Origin: Merluccius polli
Lineage: Eukaryota; Chordata; Actinopteri; Gadiformes; Merlucciidae
DNA: 64,000 nucleotides
Assembly: GCA_030340625.1 (NCBI GenBank)
Contig: JAOPHQ010000594.1
Span: forward strand, 155,658-219,657
Direction: 5' to 3'
The position numbers and the translations under genes are program-made. This document shows positions 1 through 10,239 of this stretch, in pieces (position 1 is the stretch's first letter; each line of letters starts with the position of its first letter). The notes below the pieces were generated by a model that did no database searches, had not been told where the DNA came from, and was given only the letters and a program-made list of their open reading frames with translations.

Positions 1-1
1 A

Positions 2-512
2 TATCTTGCCCTCCTTGACTCTGCTTATGGTATCATTGATGATGGCGATGAGCTTTTTGCAAAGTTCTTAAACACAAACGGATATGACAAACAAACTGGA
101 TGTGACGAATGAAACGGATATGGCAAATGGAAAAGAACCGGACGTGACAAGTGAAACTGATGTGGAAAAGGATCCTGTGGAAGTTCTACAAGATGCTGAG
201 CCAAACCACACTCAGGCATCTGAGACATCTGAAAGAGAAAGTGAAAGTGAAACAGGAAGAAACCCACCTGAATCACCACGAAGGTCAGAAAGGTCACGAC
301 AGCCCCCTGATCGTTTTCACTACATTCAGATGGGGAAACCCTTAATGTCCTTTGCACAGAGTATTTTACACAGCCTTAACCAAGCACTAGACACTATTAG
401 TAACTACGACCCCCCCCATATGAACGAGAGACTAGCTCATGAAGGGACTCATGTCGATTCAAGAGGGGAGGGTGTAACCCACATGGTTACGAAGCCCATA
501 TATGTCATTTGA
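2..512 (+). pseudogene. Ty3/gypsy polyprotein remnant: gag piece joined to polyprotein C-terminal tail
   Basis: Bases 2-109 read as a capsid-like gag segment (motif DDGDELFAKFLN) that runs off the window edge. In another frame, 84-512 encodes a 142-residue tail rich in Glu, Ser and Thr, with RRSERSRQPPDRFHY followed by a Leu/Ser helix. That Arg/Ser/Pro motif is typical of the extreme C-terminus of fish gypsy pol proteins. Protease, RT, RNase H and integrase are all missing between the two parts, so this is an internally deleted, probably non-autonomous copy. The tail frame passes through the polypurine tract at 461-472 into the LTR, and its stop lies inside the LTR. The family assignment rests on motif recognition alone. 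Confidence 0.55.
461..472 (+). promoter_or_regulatory. Polypurine tract of the gypsy element
   Basis: The purine run AAGAGGGGAGGG sits directly before TGTAACCC, where a 3' LTR should begin. This is the expected plus-strand primer site for reverse transcription. Confidence 0.6.
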
Positions 513-1129
513 ATGTAGCTCCCGTGTCCTGCCACTAGGTGACGTATCAGCCCCGCGTTCATGTTCACTGTCGTGGACGTGCTCTGCTCGCGCCTATACA
601 CAGAGCCACACTCATTGCCGATACACCGATCCCAGAACAACACACCCGCTAGTGAGCTGCCGGATCTAGGAGAGAGTCTGTGAATGTTGTGGAAAAGAGA
701 GAGGAGCCGCTACGACCGTGTTAAGCCCTCGTTCGGACTCCGACTGGTTTTTATATTCTACCGGATCAGGGATTGATCAGCAAGAATTCTGAACCTTCCG
801 GTTCAGTGGCGAGCCAGGCGATCGACCGAAAGGAGAACGGGATCCACTCCGAAGATAGACTTCTACTCATTGCACTCTGATACAGATAAGATCGTTCACC
901 ACAAAATCTACCCGGGTAGTAGAGGAACTGACAGACACACATACACCAAACACAGAACTGAACTTTATCTTCTGATAAAGAAGGAAAAGGACAATTTATT
1001 TTGAACTTTGTTTTATTTTTTTATTTTTATTAAAGAGCTCTATTTTGTTTTGGGGGGTTTTCTATTCCATGTGCAGTGAAATGATATGGTGTTTTTCATG
1101 CAATAAATGATCGCTGTTCAACTTCTACA
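473..1129 (+). mobile_element. 3' LTR of the gypsy remnant
   Basis: The interval starts with TG right after the polypurine tract and can end at CA (1128-1129), giving about 657 bp. AATAAA at 1102-1107 is a plausible polyadenylation signal, preceded by an A/T-rich tract at 1005-1060. The following sequence (from 1121) is a hAT coding fragment, so the element appears to have inserted into or next to that fragment. No second LTR lies in the window, so the right boundary is inferred and no target-site duplication can be tested. Confidence 0.5.
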
Positions 1130-1384
1130 TCGAGTCCAACTTTTTGAACCTAGAGAATGTGGTTTCTTCCTAACATTGAGGTTAAAGGTGCTACAATATG
1201 TTGCTGCAAATTGTGCATGGTGAGTGTCGAAGTGGCGTTTAACATTGCATCGTTTCATGGACGCAATATTCTCATTACATAACAGACAGATCGCACTCCC
1301 AGCTCTTTCCACGAACGCAAACTCTTCTGTTCAATCGGGCTGAAAGTTGCGGACTTTCTCTTCGGGCTTTTTCCTTTTTAACAT
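1121..1384 (-). pseudogene. hAT transposase BED-finger fragment (GTF2IRD2/SCAND3-like)
   Basis: Read on the minus strand from the ATG at 1384, the protein begins MLKRKKPEEKVRNFQPD. It then meets a TGA (1331-1333) and continues TEEFAFVERAGSAICLLC with the BED-type zinc ligands Cys-x2-Cys and a later HFDTHH. This is the N-terminal module of a hAT transposase family whose domesticated relatives include GTF2IRD2 and SCAND3. The catalytic RNase H-like domain is absent because the LTR begins at the 3' side. A 201-bp MITE has inserted just upstream of the start codon. Confidence 0.65.
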
Positions 1385-1396
1385 TTTGATTAGCGC

Positions 1397-1597
1397 CAGG
1401 GGTGGACTGGCCATCGAGGGCCGATGCACATCTTTGGGTCGGCCCAGGACTGTCATAAAAAAGTAATTTGGCCCAACCGGAGGCGCTGTGTTACAATCGC
1501 GCCCCCCCCCCCCCCCCCCCGGTCGGTCTTCAGACCGGGGTGTGTGACGATCGCGCGCGCGCACACCCCCCCCCCCCCCCCCCGCAGTCCAGCCCTG
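1397..1597. mobile_element. hAT-type MITE A (201 bp) with 8-bp target duplication
   Basis: Ends are CAGGGGTGGACTGG and, inverted, CAGGGCTGGACTG. ATTAGCGC flanks it exactly on both sides (1389-1396 and 1598-1605). An 8-bp duplication and CAGGG ends are hAT hallmarks. The interior has two poly-C runs of about 17-20 bases and the module GTCTTCAGACCGGGGTG followed by GACGATCGCGCGCGC, which recurs in other small elements here. It has no coding capacity. Confidence 0.88.
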
Positions 1598-1605
1598 ATT
1601 AGCGC

Positions 1606-1925
1606 ACACATCAACGTTAGCCTAACAATGAAAGTTTTCTCATTGACGGAAATGGAGGGAAATCTGTGATTTTGTTTGATATTGACATGGCAACGAGCCG
1701 CGAATGTAACAATATTACTCGGATAGACCTACTGTAATTGCCTATTTGCCACGAAGCCTTGTCATTATAGGGCCAGCGTGCGTGTATGTGTGTGCGTGTT
1801 ATGTATTAGGGTAGACCTAGTCTGATTCCTTGATTACATTTTTTTTTTTTCCTCAACTAATTTCGTCCGAGAGCCCCGGCCGTCGGCAAAAGAGCCATTG
1901 GGGGCTCGCGAGCCCCACGTTCCCG
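1606..1925. other. Non-coding spacer
   Basis: Short unique-looking sequence with a poly-T run at about 1840-1850. I see no gene or recognisable repeat here. Confidence 0.5.
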
Positions 1926-2740
1926 ACCCATGTCGTAGCGGAATGGAAGCAGCCGACGACTACGAAGGAATTGAGGTCCTTTTTAGGATTCGCGTCCTAT
2001 TATCGTCGGTTTGTGGAGGGCTTTGCAGAGGTTGCCGCGCCATTGCATCGTTTAGCTGCTACGGTGGAGGCAAGTCAGAGCAAGGCCAGAGCCCGGGTGA
2101 ACACTCTAGGAAGTCGGTGGACCCCAGAATGCCAGCAGAGTTTCCAGACCCTTAAAGACCAGCTGATCAGTGCACCAGTCCTAGCTTATGCTGACTTCAC
2201 AAAACCATTCATTCTAGAAATTGATGGTAGTCATGCAGGACTTGGGGCCGTTCTTGCCCAAGATCAAGATGGGCCCTACAGAGAGGCGTTCCTCTCTCGC
2301 CCTACAGAGAGGAACATGTCCAACTACAGTTCTCGGAAACTGGAGCTGTTGGGCCTTAAATGGGCCGTAACCAGTAAGTTTAGAGAGTACCTGCTGGGTG
2401 CGAAATTTGTTGTCTTCACAGACAATAATCCACTAAGTTATTTACAAACAGCCAAGTTGGGGGCGACAGAACACCGTTGGGCGTCAGAGCTGGCGATGTT
2501 CGACTTTGACATCCGATACCGCCCTGGCACTGCAAGTAGAAATGTGGATGCACTTTCTAGGCTCCCTGACCCAGTCCCCATCGCTGCGGTTGCCCCAGGC
2601 CTAGCCATCCCCCCTCTGCCTCTGGGCTCCATTGAGCCTCCAACCGAAGTCCTGTGCCAACAGACTAGTGCCCTCCCACTACGGCAAAAGGTTGATCTAC
2701 AGTCTCTGCAGTCTATGGATGCAGTTATTGGACCTTTTAG
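1926..2740 (+). pseudogene. Ty3/gypsy pol: RT thumb and RNase H (5'-truncated)
   Basis: Gypsy similarity begins at VVAEWKQP, within the RT thumb/connection, and continues through FLGFASYYRRFVEGF into RNase H. RNase H landmarks are LEIDGSHAGLGAVLAQ (first catalytic Asp), the Glu in SSRKLELLGLKW, FTDNNPLSYL and the terminal RPGTASRNVDALSRLP. Protease and the RT palm (YLDD box) are missing upstream, so the copy is 5'-truncated. The frame fails near 2735-2745; the integrase continues in another frame, so one ancestral pol ORF has been broken by a small indel. The element would have copied its RNA and integrated through the downstream integrase. Confidence 0.9.
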
Positions 2741-4078
2741 TCTCCCTGTGGAAGCAAGGAACATTGCCCACCAAAGCAGAACGGATACTCCTGCCACCAG
2801 GGATGCAAAGGCTTCTTAAGGAATGGCCGAGAATTCAGTGTCAGGAGGGGGTTTTGTACCGAAGCATCCGGCTGCCAGGGGAGAGTAGAGAGACACTTCA
2901 GCTCCTTCTGCCACAGTGTTTAAAGCGCAAAGTCTTGATAAGCCTCCATGACGATCACGGGCATCAGGGCATAGAACGAACCACTCAACTCATCCGAGAG
3001 AGATGCTTTTGGCCGGGCATGACTCATGAAATTGAAAAACACTGTCAGGAGTGTGGCCGCTGTGTGGTGGCAAAAGCGGTCCGCCCAAGGGTTCTGACTT
3101 TTCCAGGGAATCTGATGGCTTCTTGCCACCTTGATGTTGTTGCCATTGATTTTACAACACTAGAGAAGTCTACGGATGGCCGAGAAAACGTCCTTGTAGT
3201 AACAGATGTATTCTCAAAGTTCACACAGGCTTACCCAGCCCGCGACCAGAAAGCTAGTACAGTGGCTAGATTACTGACAGAGGGGTGGTTTTACCGCTAC
3301 GGGGTGCCTAAGCGACTCCATAGTGATCAGGGAAAAAGCTTTGAGGGAGACCTCATGAAACAGCTGTGCCAACTATATCATATTGATAAGAGCCGAACAA
3401 CACCATATCATCCGGAGGGTAACGGGCAGTGCGAAAGATTCAATCGTACACTACATGACTTGCTCCGCTCGTTACCCCCGGAGCAGAAGCGCAGATGGCC
3501 ACAGGCACTCCCTCAAATACTCTTTGCCTATAACACCACTCCGCATGCATCAACTGGGCATTCTCCCTTTGAATTGATGTTCGGGCAGAAAGTGCGATTG
3601 CCGGTAGACTTTCTCTTGGGCCATGCGGAAGAAGAATTGGACCCAGTGTGCACTCATGATTGGCTGAAACAGCATCAAGAGAACCTCAAGGAAATTTACA
3701 CCCATGCCCGAGACCAGTTAACTGTGGCCGCAGAGCGCCGAAACCAACAAGTTACTCCTTCAGTAAGCCAGCCACTCGCACCAGGCACGCTGGTCCACCG
3801 AAGAAACCATCCGTTGGGCCGCCATAAGATTCAAGACTTTTGGTACTCAATGTCTACGAAGTGCAGAGAGCCTTGGATCAAGATGGGAGAGTATACACCA
3901 TATGACCACAAGATGGAACAGGTGCCAAGAAGAACATCAACCGGGCCGAATTACGGGTCATTCCAGCTGATGTGCGAGTGGAACCCACCCCCACCATCAG
4001 GATTCCCAGAGCACCAGCAGGTTCCCAGCAGAGGGGGATTATTTGATTATTTTTTTAATAAAACAAGACAACCTACCT
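2741..4078 (+). pseudogene. Ty3/gypsy pol: integrase
   Basis: The frame opened by the indel near 2740 encodes an H2C2 zinc finger (HDDHGHQGIERTTQ followed by CQECGRCVVAK). The rve catalytic core follows with all three acidic residues: Asp in VVAIDFT, Asp in LHSDQGKSFEG and Glu in GNGQCERFNRTL. After YNTTPHASTGHSPFELMFG the C-terminal region runs to about 3840. There the original frame shifts (VYEVQRALDQDGRVYTI lies in the +2 frame) and then meets a TGA. Integrase joins retroelement cDNA to host DNA in the nucleus. The core looks intact, but the two frameshifts and one stop make it non-functional. A purine run at 4030-4038 followed by an A/T-rich stretch with AATAAA may mark the start of a 3' LTR. 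Confidence 0.9.
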
Positions 4079-4503
4079 GACACCACTGGCAACTGTCCTT
4101 TGTTTGGGCTTGGCAGACAGCACAACCATATCACTGACCCGGCCTGGTTTTACACCCTGTCAATCAGTGATGAAAGTAAAAAGAAATGGCATCTCAGAGG
4201 TGGTTTAATGTAACGTGTGGAAACTGTTGTCTTTTATGCACAGACAAAATACACCCGGCACATGTGGCTACTGATAATAATTATGCTCTGAAAATTACCA
4301 TAGTCCTTGGCTTGTGCCAGCGTTGCTCCGTCTCGGTGCAGCTAAGGACTGGGGTACAGCACAGAGGCGGAGCTGGGAGTAGGATGCCGTCTGAAACAGG
4401 AGAGCCACAGTATGATTTGCAAAGGCCCTTGCCAGCAGCACACGTGCACGTCGTCTCACACAGCTCACGGAATCAAACAGGATGTCAGCAACATTCTATC
4501 AGT
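4079..4503. other. No recognisable gene; possible LTR remnant
   Basis: This follows the gypsy integrase. Part of it could be LTR sequence, but no second copy is present for comparison. A 142-codon open frame at 4186-4614 has no motif I recognise and I do not call it a gene. Confidence 0.4.
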
Positions 4504-5032
4504 GCAACTAGCGAATCTCATAGTCGAATCGTCGGCAAAACACAGGATCATTCCATTCGGGCTATAGGCGGTGCTGAATGTCTGATTTTACATATAGTTT
4601 CTTTCTCCCAATAAATCATGATATATAGCCTAAGCGCAAAACACACTGCCTGAAATAGGACAGTGGCGTGAAGTGTAGCGGGGCGGCGCGTCAACGCGTG
4701 CCTACCACCGCCGGTGTGGGGGTGTACATAGAAAATATTAGGGGCGGCTGTTTTGACGCGCGCCGTTCGGCGGCGGTGTGTTTTGGACTTGAAGTCCAAA
4801 ACAAACCGCCGCCGAACAGCCTCGAAATTGTAATCGAAATTGTTTAATTGAGTGTTTCAGCTCTTTAGTCTGGTGTGGAAAAAATGGAAGCCAATGTCGC
4901 AAATGAGAATATGGATCAATGAGCAAAAAAAAGAGAAAAAAAACATGATTCACGATCAGTCGACTATAGGCAAGACTTGACGAATCAGATTCGACTATGT
5001 AAATTCTTAGTCGGGGACACCCCTAGTTGGTA
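4504..5032. mobile_element. hAT-like MITE with degenerate inverted ends
   Basis: The right end is AGTCGGGGACACCCCTAG, matching the common hAT end CTAGGGGTGTCCCCGACT in inverse. Both sides carry inverted copies of CATAGTCGAATC (about 4518 and 4993). The left end has lost part of its terminus. The interior is GC-rich and contains a strong palindrome. It abuts the truncated ZBED1-like transposase, whose frame runs into this end. Confidence 0.5.
4765..4817. repeat. 53-bp near-perfect palindrome
   Basis: Two 26-base arms starting GTTCGGCGGCGGT surround a single central base, with one mismatch. The DNA or RNA could form a very stable hairpin. It lies inside the MITE above. Confidence 0.85.
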
Positions 5033-6228
5033 GTGACATTATGCTGGAGCTCTGTAATGTGTGCAGCTTTTCTCTTAGATGTTTGATAAGGTGCTCTCCT
5101 AGCTCTCTAGCTAGAGGATTAGTGCTCCTTGTGGTCACCTCTTGGAGCATCGTCTCTATCATTTTGAGTAGAGGAATCACCTTAGAGCCAGACACTCTTT
5201 TCTCCTCCGAAAGCTCCACAGTTGCTTCATGGAACGGAGCCAAGATGGTCAGACACCCGGTGATATTGGCATTTTCCTCAGATGTTAGGACGGGGATATC
5301 GCTGTCCAAGCCACTCAAAGCTGCCCCCACAGGCTTCCTCTGGTCCACTAGTCTCTGGAGCATTTGGAAAGTGCTATTCCACCTAGTCTCCACCTCCTGG
5401 ATTAGCTTTAGTGTAGGCTTCCCCATTTGCTCCTGAATCAGTGCAAGCTTCTCATTTAAAACACAAAAAAATAAAGTTATTGTGATAAATGGAGCGATAA
5501 TAAACAAATACATTAACAGATATGAAAATATGGTCAGTGAACCAACTTTGGCACTTGTGCTGCTCCGGAAATACCCCACCAGCCTCCTTGCCTTCGTTCG
5601 GATAGTGGACAGCACAGGGATCAAATCAAGACACTTCTTCACGATTAGGTTTAAGGTGTAAGCCACACAGATGGAATGGCGCAGCCTCAGTGTCCTGCAA
5701 CAAGCCAGCATGTTGGCTGCACCATCAGTGACTAGACAAGTCACTTTAGCTCCTATCCCCCATTCCTCCATGAGTGAGGTTTTGACAGTTGCTAAATTTA
5801 CAGCACTTTGTTACCAAACACACCTTCCTCGTTGGGGTTACATAGGTTGGATCTAATTTTGCAACAAAATGCCTAAATCTCTGATCCTCCACAATGCTAA
5901 AAGGCTGTGTGTCTCCCACAATCATGGAGACCAAGGCCTCATCCAGCTCCTGCTTCCTGGTCACTGGAAGAAAACAACAGAAGCTTTATGAATACTGTAT
6001 CAGTTCTGTTAACGTCATTATCATTGTGGTTGATAAACCAATATGGTAACAAAATTGGAAGAGTGTGTAATTATAATAGCATTTGAATTGGACTCGCCTT
6101 GGGTTGGTGCACCTCTGTTGGTCTGAGCATCTGTATGCAAGGCACGGAAATGCCTCAGCATAGATGAGGTGTTGTTGTAGCCCAACTCATTTGCACACAA
6201 CAGACACTTGACCTTGGAATAAAATTAA
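5007..6228 (-). pseudogene. ZBED1-like hAT transposase remnant
   Basis: Minus strand, in order. First a BED finger (about 6228-6110) with KVKCLLCANELGYN and HFRALH. Then a linker exon (5964-5780) containing VEDQRFRHFVAKLDPTY. Then the catalytic RNase H-like region with VTCLVTDGAANM (5750-5715) and LRHSICVAYTLNLIVK. After an apparent intron (about 5545-5457) comes LALIQEQMGKPTLKLIQ with VETRWNSTFQMLQRL, typical of the ZBED1/Ac-like hAT group. The C-terminal dimerisation domain is missing because the coding sequence ends at the hAT-type terminus near 5025. Frames change between exons and no single long ORF remains. The split-exon arrangement suggests an old copy of an autonomous hAT transposon gene rather than a host ZBED gene. 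Confidence 0.8.
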
Positions 6229-6424
6229 ATATATATATATGTAATATTGTGAGAATCTAGTTCTATAGTTCTTCCCCAACAGATCTTAAAGGACCCACAA
6301 AGACACTGGTATAGAAAAGATAAATCTTAATTTATTATGGCACGATAAATATAATAAATATAAACAAAGAGGTGAGACCTGGTCATGGTTGCGCTACCTG
6401 CAACTCAATAGCAACCCACATCAA
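6229..6424. other. Non-coding spacer before the Harbinger element
   Basis: A/T-rich sequence with a short (TA)n run near 6230. CAA at 6422-6424 is the left target duplication of the Harbinger insertion. Confidence 0.5.
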
Positions 6425-6715
6425 GGGCCCTATCTTGCACTCAGCGCAATTGACTTTGTACACTGGCGCTTGTACAATTCCTATTTTGCACCCGACGCAC
6501 ATTGGAATTTTCCCTCGCAAGGCGCAAGCCCTTCACTTGAGGAATGAACTTGCGCTCCGGGGGCGGTTCAGCGAAAACAGGAGGCGTGTCCCGGCGCAAA
6601 CGTTCCCTGGTGCTATTCTGCAGTTTCAGAAAACAATTGCGCCACAGACCAGGAAAAACCTTGTCTAAAGTCAGTGGCGCTTATTCAGACGCTATTTTAA
6701 GGGCGCATGCTTGGC

Positions 6716-6936
6716 CAGGGGGGGGATGCGCGATTGTTGGGGGGGGGGGGGGGGGGGGGGGTGCGCGATTGTTGACGGGGGGGGGGCGCGGTCCAAAAAT
6801 CTGGACCGGCCCAAAAATAATAATACACAAAATAAAAAAAATAAAATAAAAAAATAATTACGGCCGGCCGGCTCGGCCTGAAATCGTCCGGCCGTTCGGG
6901 AAATCTCCCGAACCTCCCGATGGCAGCCCGTCCCTG
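6716..6936. mobile_element. Small GC-rich TIR element B (CAGGG ends)
   Basis: Starts CAGGGGGGG and ends GTCCCTG. The interior has two CGCGATTGTTG motifs separated by long poly-G runs, then an A-rich tract and GCCGGCC-rich sequence. In reverse orientation CAACAATCGCGC plus poly-C resembles the shared module of the other small elements. No clean 8-bp target duplication is visible (TGCTTGGC against GCCATAAT), so the boundaries are tentative. Confidence 0.5.
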
Positions 6937-7208
6937 GCCATAATGTAGCGTGTGTACAACGTGCATACACTTTGCTTCTCTCATCTACAAGGAAGCAGTT
7001 CTCATTTTTGCAAACCATACATACAAGCAAAATATTACCACATATGTGAAAAATAGGCATAAATCTAGCGTACACAGTTACCCAAAATATACAGGCTAAT
7101 AGTAATGACGGATCAAATTAACCTGTTTGACCAATAGTCGCAAGACACATATATAAGGACACCAGGACGACACCTTTTATTATGCCAGCAACAGTGCGTG
7201 AAATGTTT

Positions 7209-7592
7209 TATAATCGGAAACACACAGAAACACGAAGCGGTGTAATTGAAAGAACATTCGGCATACTGAAAATACGCTTCAGCTTATTTGACAGAAGAGC
7301 TGCATCATCTATAAGCAGTGCTTGAAGTGGGCCGGTACGCACCGGTACGCAGTACCGGCACTTCTACATTTTACCCTTTAGCGTACCGGCACTTTTTCTT
7401 GCATACCGGCACTTGTCACAGGCTGCCCCTCCACCCCCTCGTCGGTCGTAGGTCCGGGGTGGGTTATGATCGCGCCCCCCCCGTCGACAATCGCCCCCCC
7501 CCCCCCCACTTCAAGCACTGTCTATAAGCAAAGTAATCTCGGTCTAATGTTAGACTACATTGCAAATATATCACCATGCATTCATAACCTCG
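7209..7592 (+). pseudogene. Harbinger transposase C-terminal fragment, split by MITE C
   Basis: YNRKHTETRSGVIERTFGIL followed by KIRFSLF matches the third catalytic-acid region of HARBI1-type transposases (Glu in GVIERTFG). The reading breaks at 7315 where MITE C inserts. It resumes after 7528 with a degenerate stretch ending IANISPCIHNL, in the position of the conserved Cys-x-x-His-Asn block near the C-terminus. Stops are present after the insertion. The first Asp-containing blocks are absent. Confidence 0.7.
7316..7520. mobile_element. hAT-type MITE C (205 bp) with 8-bp target duplication
   Basis: Perfect 15-base inverted ends CAGTGCTTGAAGTGG, flanked by TCTATAAG at 7308-7315 and 7521-7528. 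The interior has repeated TACCGGCAC units, then GTCGTAGGTCCGGGGTG, GATCGC and poly-C. It disrupts the Harbinger transposase fragment. Confidence 0.9.
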
Positions 7593-8041
7593 TAATTCAG
7601 TGAGAGTGAGGCCAAAACATCGGAAAGTATGTCTTTGTGACATTTCTTTATTTACATTTTGTCAACGGAAAATGAAAAGCTGAAAAGATTTCAACAGAAT
7701 AACTAATTATTTTTCCCTCTGATGGGCATGCGCGCGCTACGGCGGGATTGGACACGCCTGGGTCCAGTAGTGGCAATGCGCGATGTGCTCGCCATGGAAC
7801 AAGCGCGCCTGCATTTAAAGGGAATGTGAGCCGACGCTCTGATTGGTTTATTGCACGTTACGCCCAAACCACACCTATGACTAATGTAGCTACTTCAGAC
7901 CAACCCATTTTAGATTTGCGCTGGGCGCAAGAGTCATTTATCCCGCCAGCATAATAGCAACAGCGCCCAAGATCCGCCCACAAAGCCACTTGCGCTTTGC
8001 GTTTGATACTTGCGTTTCAGACCGGCAAGATAGGGCCCCAA

Positions 8042-8432
8042 TGCTTCAACGTCACACAAAAACACAGTAGCCCAAAATCTTATTCAATCAGTTCAGTTAT
8101 TGCACAACACTCCAAAGATGGCAATTCACAGCACAACAAGATGCTTTTAGCAAATAGTAATACAAGTGACAAACCACAGTAAACTTCTTAGCATGGGCTA
8201 CCATGAGCAGATGTTAATGGGCAACACACGCTCTTGACCAGGCCCTAATGATTAGGACCCCCCCTCCCAAAAGAAAGGAAATAAACTTCAAACCAAAATA
8301 GATTGGAGGTAAACTATACAGGGGAGAAAGCGGCACAAACACTCAGGAGCACGCCTCTTACACATTGGCCCAGCCACTGTGTAAGAGGCAATAACACATC
8401 AAGTAAACGTCTGATAATTTATTGAAAGGTAT
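8042..8432. other. Non-coding spacer
   Basis: No coding similarity and no clear repeat ends are visible here. Confidence 0.4.
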
Positions 8433-8599
8433 ATCTGGGGCTGGTTCAGAGGCCGTAACAGTACGCACCATTGGGTGACGAGTGGAAGACGAGACCCAAT
8501 CACTGCCACTGAGAGACTATCAGTGGCAGTGATTGGGTCTCGTCTTCCACTCATCACCCAACGGTGTGTACCGTTACGGCCTCTGAACCAGCCCCAGAT
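8433..8599. repeat. 167-bp inverted duplication (80-bp arms)
   Basis: Left arm 8433-8512 and right arm 8520-8599 are reverse complements with about four mismatches, separated by only 7 bases. The arms carry GGTTCAGAGGCCGTAAC and GACGAGACCCAATCACTG. It lies just downstream of the ISL2EU-type transposase remnant. The slight divergence means the duplication is not brand new. Confidence 0.9.
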
Positions 8600-8706
8600 G
8601 TTAAAAAACAGTACAATTAATACAGTGTGTCTATTGGGTTGCCCATGCCTTGACAAGGGGCCCATACTGGTAATTTACCAAGAAACAAGCAACTGAAAAC
8701 AGCTGG

Positions 8707-9468
8707 TCAATAGACCCAGATATGGACAGGTATGACCTTTTCAAACAGTTTGTTCTCCTTGATCCTCCTGATGCACCTCTCAACGTGGACTCTGAGGCGG
8801 GCAATGGACTGAGTGCGCTGGACATCCTCTTTGGCCATCTGGGTGTTCTTTACTAGGAAGGCAGGTCGGTAAACCTTTCCAACGACAAGGTTGTCCACTA
8901 GAAAGCCTTTGTCCACCATAATGGCCATTTCTGGTGAAAGGCATTTGGTTATACCAGACAATTTAAAAATGTCCTTGTCACTCATTGAGCCTGCATACAG
9001 CGGGGAAACAAAGGTGATGGGACCATGGGGTGCAATGCCAAAGCTTTGAAGGTAGTATGCGATTTCTACGAAGAATAAACCTCGCTATACAGAAGGAGAG
9101 AGGAGGGGGTCTGACAAAATATCTCTGTGCAGTCCAGGATCACTTGTGTGTCAGGAAATGCAGCAAATTCTGGTGGGAGGTATGCTTTGACATCTTGTGG
9201 TATCCACAGGCGAATGGAACCCAGCAGTTGATACAAAAAGTGAGTCCATGATGTTATAATCCTGCTGATGGTGGTCCGGTGAATCAAAAAAACTATTGGC
9301 TAGATCCCTCAGAGGCAGGCCCACAGAAAGATACATCAGAAATAGCAGCAATTCATCGATGAGTAGCAGTTTCTTAGCTCGGTGTGGGGTGATACCTGAG
9401 GCAGCATTGGCAGAGGCAGCATTGGCTGAGGAGATCCTGACAAATTTTGAGTTTGCAGCTGGCTCCAC
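8707..9468 (-). pseudogene. ISL2EU-type DDE transposase (DDE_Tnp_4 domain) remnant
   Basis: On the minus strand the remnant begins near 9468 and reads LLLIDELLLFLMYLSVGLPL, then IHRTTISRIITSWTHFLYQ. The first catalytic Asp is in VILDCTEIF (about 9134), the second in AGSMSDKDIFKLSG (about 8985), and the Glu in RLRVHVERCIRRIKENKLF (about 8760). This layout is that of the THAP-containing ISL2EU/IS5-like DDE transposases of fish. A nonsense codon and a one-base loss near 9030-9070 separate the two halves, and a frameshift follows residue SVGLPLRDLA. DDE enzymes cut and rejoin transposon ends; here all three acids survive but the frame does not. The N-terminal THAP part lies at 10240-11140. Confidence 0.8.
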
Positions 9469-9744
9469 TAGTTTCCAGAACGCCAGGAAAGATTTGTATG
9501 ATGCAAATCTGAAATAAAATGAAATAACAAGACCTTAACACATTTGGGTTATAATAAACAATGACAATAACCAGAAATTAACATTAACAGATCTGTGGAG
9601 ATTTGATAGTTAGGGTTCCTGTTGGATAGGCTGCAAAGCTGTCGCATAATCATGGGGCCCAAAAACTTGGTCCAAGACAAGTGCCATGGCAATTAAACAC
9701 ACACACAGGGAGAGGGAGAGGGGGCAATCAGTAATAATAATATA
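9469..9744. other. Intron-like spacer of the transposase gene
   Basis: Between the DDE part and the coiled-coil/THAP part. A short (CA)n and GA-rich run occurs at 9698-9722. No other feature is visible. Confidence 0.4.
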
Positions 9745-10233
9745 AGGTAACACTTTACTTGAATGCGGGTGCATAAGACTGACATGATGCTGTCATAATC
9801 ATGACATGACACCTGTCATGACACTTTATGAATGCTTAATGACAGTCGTCATTAAGTGTCATTTCGAGGATTCAGCATCATGGACAGTGCTGGTACGTTA
9901 CCTGCACTCCACCCGGCTCCACCCCGAGCACTATGGGAGGCGTCAGTGGGGAAAAGAATGGGAAAATTAATGTTTTTGCATGTCTAATCTGGTGTCCTCT
10001 GTGCCAGTTATCTCTCAACCTATTTCCAACCAAAAAGATAATGTAAAAAACATAAATAAAGCAGTAAAAAGAACCAACAAAATGCCTCGTCAATTCTGAA
10101 GATTCCGAATTACCAAATGACACTTAATGACGACTGTCATAAGCATTCATAAAGTGTCATGACAGGTGTCATGTCATGATTATGACAGCATCATGTCAGT
10201 CTTATGCACCCGCATTCAAGTAAAGTGTTACCT
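9745..10233. mobile_element. Foldback-type element with about 119-bp inverted ends
   Basis: Arms 9745-9864 and 10115-10233 are reverse complements with one small indel. They begin AGGTAACACTTTACTTGAAT and contain repeated TGTCATGACA words. Both sides are flanked by AATATA, but in A/T-rich low-complexity sequence, so the duplication is uncertain. The interior of about 250 bp has no ORF of note. It sits in what would be an intron of the ISL2EU-type gene. Confidence 0.8.
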
Positions 10234-10239
10234 AATATA

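Larger units (their letters stand above)
6425..8038. mobile_element. PIF/Harbinger element with nested MITEs
   Basis: Terminal inverted repeats begin GGGCCCTATCTTGC at both ends, and the trinucleotide CAA flanks both sides (6422-6424 and 8039-8041), as expected for Harbinger. At 1614 bp it is shorter than autonomous copies. It keeps only a C-terminal transposase fragment (7209-7592), itself interrupted by a hAT MITE, and carries another small GC-rich element at 6716-6936. The order of events can be read: Harbinger insertion, internal deletion, then MITE insertions. Confidence 0.85.

Noticed and set aside
4186..4614. 142-codon plus-strand open frame
   Set aside because: No known domain, runs into a MITE, no promoter or splice support.
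5041..5436. Plus-strand 131-codon open frame
   Set aside because: Antisense shadow of the ZBED1-like transposase.
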